Position numbers and translations under genes: made by a program
Shown: one piece after another, positions 5,085 through 6,555 of the stretch
How the letters are laid out: each line of letters starts with the position of its first letter
Numbering within the stretch: the first letter of the stretch is position 1
The notes under the pieces: generated by a model
What the model was told of the DNA's origin: nothing
The model's input: the letters and a program-made list of their open reading frames with translations, nothing else
Database searches by the model: none
Origin: Bacteroidia bacterium
GTDB lineage: Bacteria; Bacteroidota; Bacteroidia; AKYH767-A; OLB10
Assembly (NCBI GenBank): GCA_025450095.1
Contig: JANWID010000164.1
Coordinates: 1 to 6,555 of the forward strand
Direction of reading: 5' to 3'
Length of the DNA: 6,555 bases

Positions 5085-6491
5085 ATGAACACAAAAACAA
5101 CTCTGTATTTAAATTTACTGATGGTTATTATGATCAATTTTCTTCCATCCAATTCATTTTCACAATCTATTGCTGCAGGTGGATACCATTTTCTTGCCAT
5201 ATGTGGCGATAGCACTGTGAAAGCATGGGGATGGAATATGAGTGGTCAACTTGGAAATGGCACAGACACTGATAGTAATACCCCAATCAATGTTAGTTTA
5301 TTAACAAACGTAATTTCTGTTTCAGGAGGGGCACATCATTCTCTTGCTTTAAGAAGTGATAGCACTGTGTGGGCTTGGGGCAGAGGCCTCGAAGGTCAAC
5401 TTGGAAATGGAAGTAACGACAGCAGTTATATTCCAGTACAGGTAAATTCTCTGACGAACATAATTGGAATATCAGCTGGAGGCACCCATTCCTTAGCATT
5501 AAGAGATGATGGTACAGTTTGGGCTTGGGGGTCTAATAATTATGGACAATTGGGTAATGGAACCAATACTGACAGCAACATTCCTATACAGGTAAATTCT
5601 CTTACTGATATTGCAAAAATTGCTGCGGGATCAGAAGCTCATTCACTTGCTTTAAAAAACGATAGCACAGTTTGGTCATGGGGATGGAATGTTGATGGTG
5701 AACTTGGTATTGGAAGTAATATCGATAGTAGCATACCGGTCCTTATAAGCAATTTAAACTCGATTACATCAATTTCTGGTGAAGGACATCATACGCTTGC
5801 CTTGCAAAATAACGGAACTGTTTGGACATGGGGTAGGAATTCTGAAGGGCAACTTGGTGATGGAACCAATATCAATAGCAATATTCCAATACAATCAGGG
5901 GCTATTTCAAATATAACTGATATTGCTGGAGGTTTCCGTCATTCACTTGCATTGAAAAATGACAGCACAGTTTGGTCCTGGGGTTGGAATACATCTGGCC
6001 AATTAGGAAATGGAACAATCATTGACAGCAATATTCCTGCACAGATCAATTCACTTGCTGGAATAACTTTTATTACAGGTGGAAATGACCAGTCCCTGGG
6101 AATTAAAGCAGATGGTACCGTATGGACATGGGGAAATAACTTATATGGTCAACTAGGAAATGGAACGAATTTTTATAGCAATAATCCAGTGCAGGTGATA
6201 GGATTATGTCCCATAATAAAATCAGCATTAAGTGAAATTCAAGAGCAAATCGCTGTTTCAATTTTTCCAAATCCAATGATAAACGCTGCAACCGTTTTTT
6301 GCGACAATTATCTTCATAGTGCAACTCTTACGTTTTATAATTCTTTCGGTCAAATTGTGAAACAATGGAGCAATATTTCCGGTAATTCAATTACGCTCGA
6401 ACGCAACAATCTGAAAAGTGGACTGTATATAATTAGCTTAATTGATGAAGGCCATACGACTTTCAATAAACTGATCATTACAGACCGCTAA
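5085..6491 (+). CDS. Secreted RCC1-like seven-repeat beta-propeller with T9SS sorting domain
   Basis: I start at the ATG at 5085 (468 residues) rather than the upstream TTG at 5040, because it places a standard signal peptide at the N-terminus: MNTK, a hydrophobic core LYLNLLMVIMINFL, and a likely cut around SFSQ (residue 27). Residues 30-374 hold seven RCC1-type repeats of about 49 residues with the core D(S/G)TVW(A/S/T)WG...GQLGNGT, enough for one closed seven-bladed propeller. Residues 389-468 (IFPNP..., then LKSGLYIISL and NKLIITDR) form a type A T9SS C-terminal sorting domain, so the protein should cross the outer membrane and be released or attached to the surface. RCC1 propellers usually bind other macromolecules; the ligand is unknown, and a eukaryote-like nucleotide-exchange role is not implied. 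It lies 99 nt after the operon with no terminator seen between, yet its extracellular location makes shared function unlikely. I see no terminator in the 64 bases after it. Confidence 0.93.
   Translation: MNTKTTLYLNLLMVIMINFLPSNSFSQSIAAGGYHFLAICGDSTVKAWGWNMSGQLGNGTDTDSNTPINVSLLTNVISVSGGAHHSLALRSDSTVWAWGRGLEGQLGNGSNDSSYIPVQVNSLTNIIGISAGGTHSLALRDDGTVWAWGSNNYGQLGNGTNTDSNIPIQVNSLTDIAKIAAGSEAHSLALKNDSTVWSWGWNVDGELGIGSNIDSSIPVLISNLNSITSISGEGHHTLALQNNGTVWTWGRNSEGQLGDGTNINSNIPIQSGAISNITDIAGGFRHSLALKNDSTVWSWGWNTSGQLGNGTIIDSNIPAQINSLAGITFITGGNDQSLGIKADGTVWTWGNNLYGQLGNGTNFYSNNPVQVIGLCPIIKSALSEIQEQIAVSIFPNPMINAATVFCDNYLHSATLTFYNSFGQIVKQWSNISGNSITLERNNLKSGLYIISLIDEGHTTFNKLIITDR
5172..6206 (+). repeat. Seven tandem RCC1-repeat units of about 148 bp
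   Basis: The seven repeats of the propeller are also recognisable at DNA level with a period near 148 bp. The segments AGCACAGTTTGGTC (about 5664 and 5964) and CAACTTGGAAATGG (units 1 and 2) show close identity between some units, while other units are well diverged. This suggests local duplication or gene conversion on top of an old array. Units 4 and 6 look most alike around their WSWGWN segment. Confidence 0.85.
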
Positions 6492-6555
6492 GCTATTATC
6501 GAAAATAATTTATCACTGTAAATGATCCAATTTGATTTGCCAATTTCAGATTAAC

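Noticed and set aside
5009..6324. Minus-strand open frames of about 70 codons at 5009-5215, 5293-5499 and 6103-6324
   Set aside because: They lie mostly antisense to the repeat array and sorting domain, show no protein-like features and repeat only because the sense gene repeats.

Overview
The window looks like a piece of a Bacteroidota chromosome or mobile element. It is AT-rich, its translation starts lack strong Shine-Dalgarno sequences, it has a candidate promoter of the Bacteroidota TTTG / TAnnTTTG type, and the last gene encodes a protein ending in a type IX secretion (T9SS) C-terminal sorting domain, which is found essentially only in that phylum. The genus cannot be told from the sequence.

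Layout, all on the + strand. (1) 1-1125: the 3' part of a large serine recombinase, cut by the left window edge, with zinc ribbon, coiled coil and an unusual C-terminal tail. Three exact copies of the palindrome-containing 11-mer CAGTTCGAACT lie inside its 3' half. From about 930 the base composition shifts and a second frame reads as a plausible protein tail, so an old junction may lie here. (2) 1126-1701: a leader-like stretch with a candidate promoter, a dubious 43-codon ORF, a 40-residue Pro/Gly/Asn-rich basic micro-protein, a block of inverted repeats and a clear intrinsic terminator. (3) 1702-4985: a tight four-gene operon (gaps of 2 and 1 nt, then a 4-nt ATGA overlap) encoding an HNH-like zinc protein, a TIR-domain protein with the expected catalytic Glu, and two tandem, diverged DUF2971 proteins. 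(4) 5085-6491: a secreted seven-repeat RCC1-like beta-propeller with a signal peptide and T9SS tail, separated by about 100 nt and probably unrelated to the operon.

The main point of interest is the four-gene operon. TIR domains in compact bacterial operons beside recombinases are typical of anti-phage defence, where they cleave NAD+ or make signalling nucleotides. I know of no described defence system pairing a TIR protein with two DUF2971 proteins and a variant HNH zinc protein. DUF2971 has no established function. Here I note that its conserved positions (N-terminal aromatic/basic strand, SFS-like strand, ENExR) can be laid over the motifs of ADP-ribosyltransferases; this is a hypothesis only. 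If right, the operon would join two NAD+-consuming activities. The terminator between the micro-protein and the operon, together with the lack of a clear operon promoter, leaves open control by read-through.
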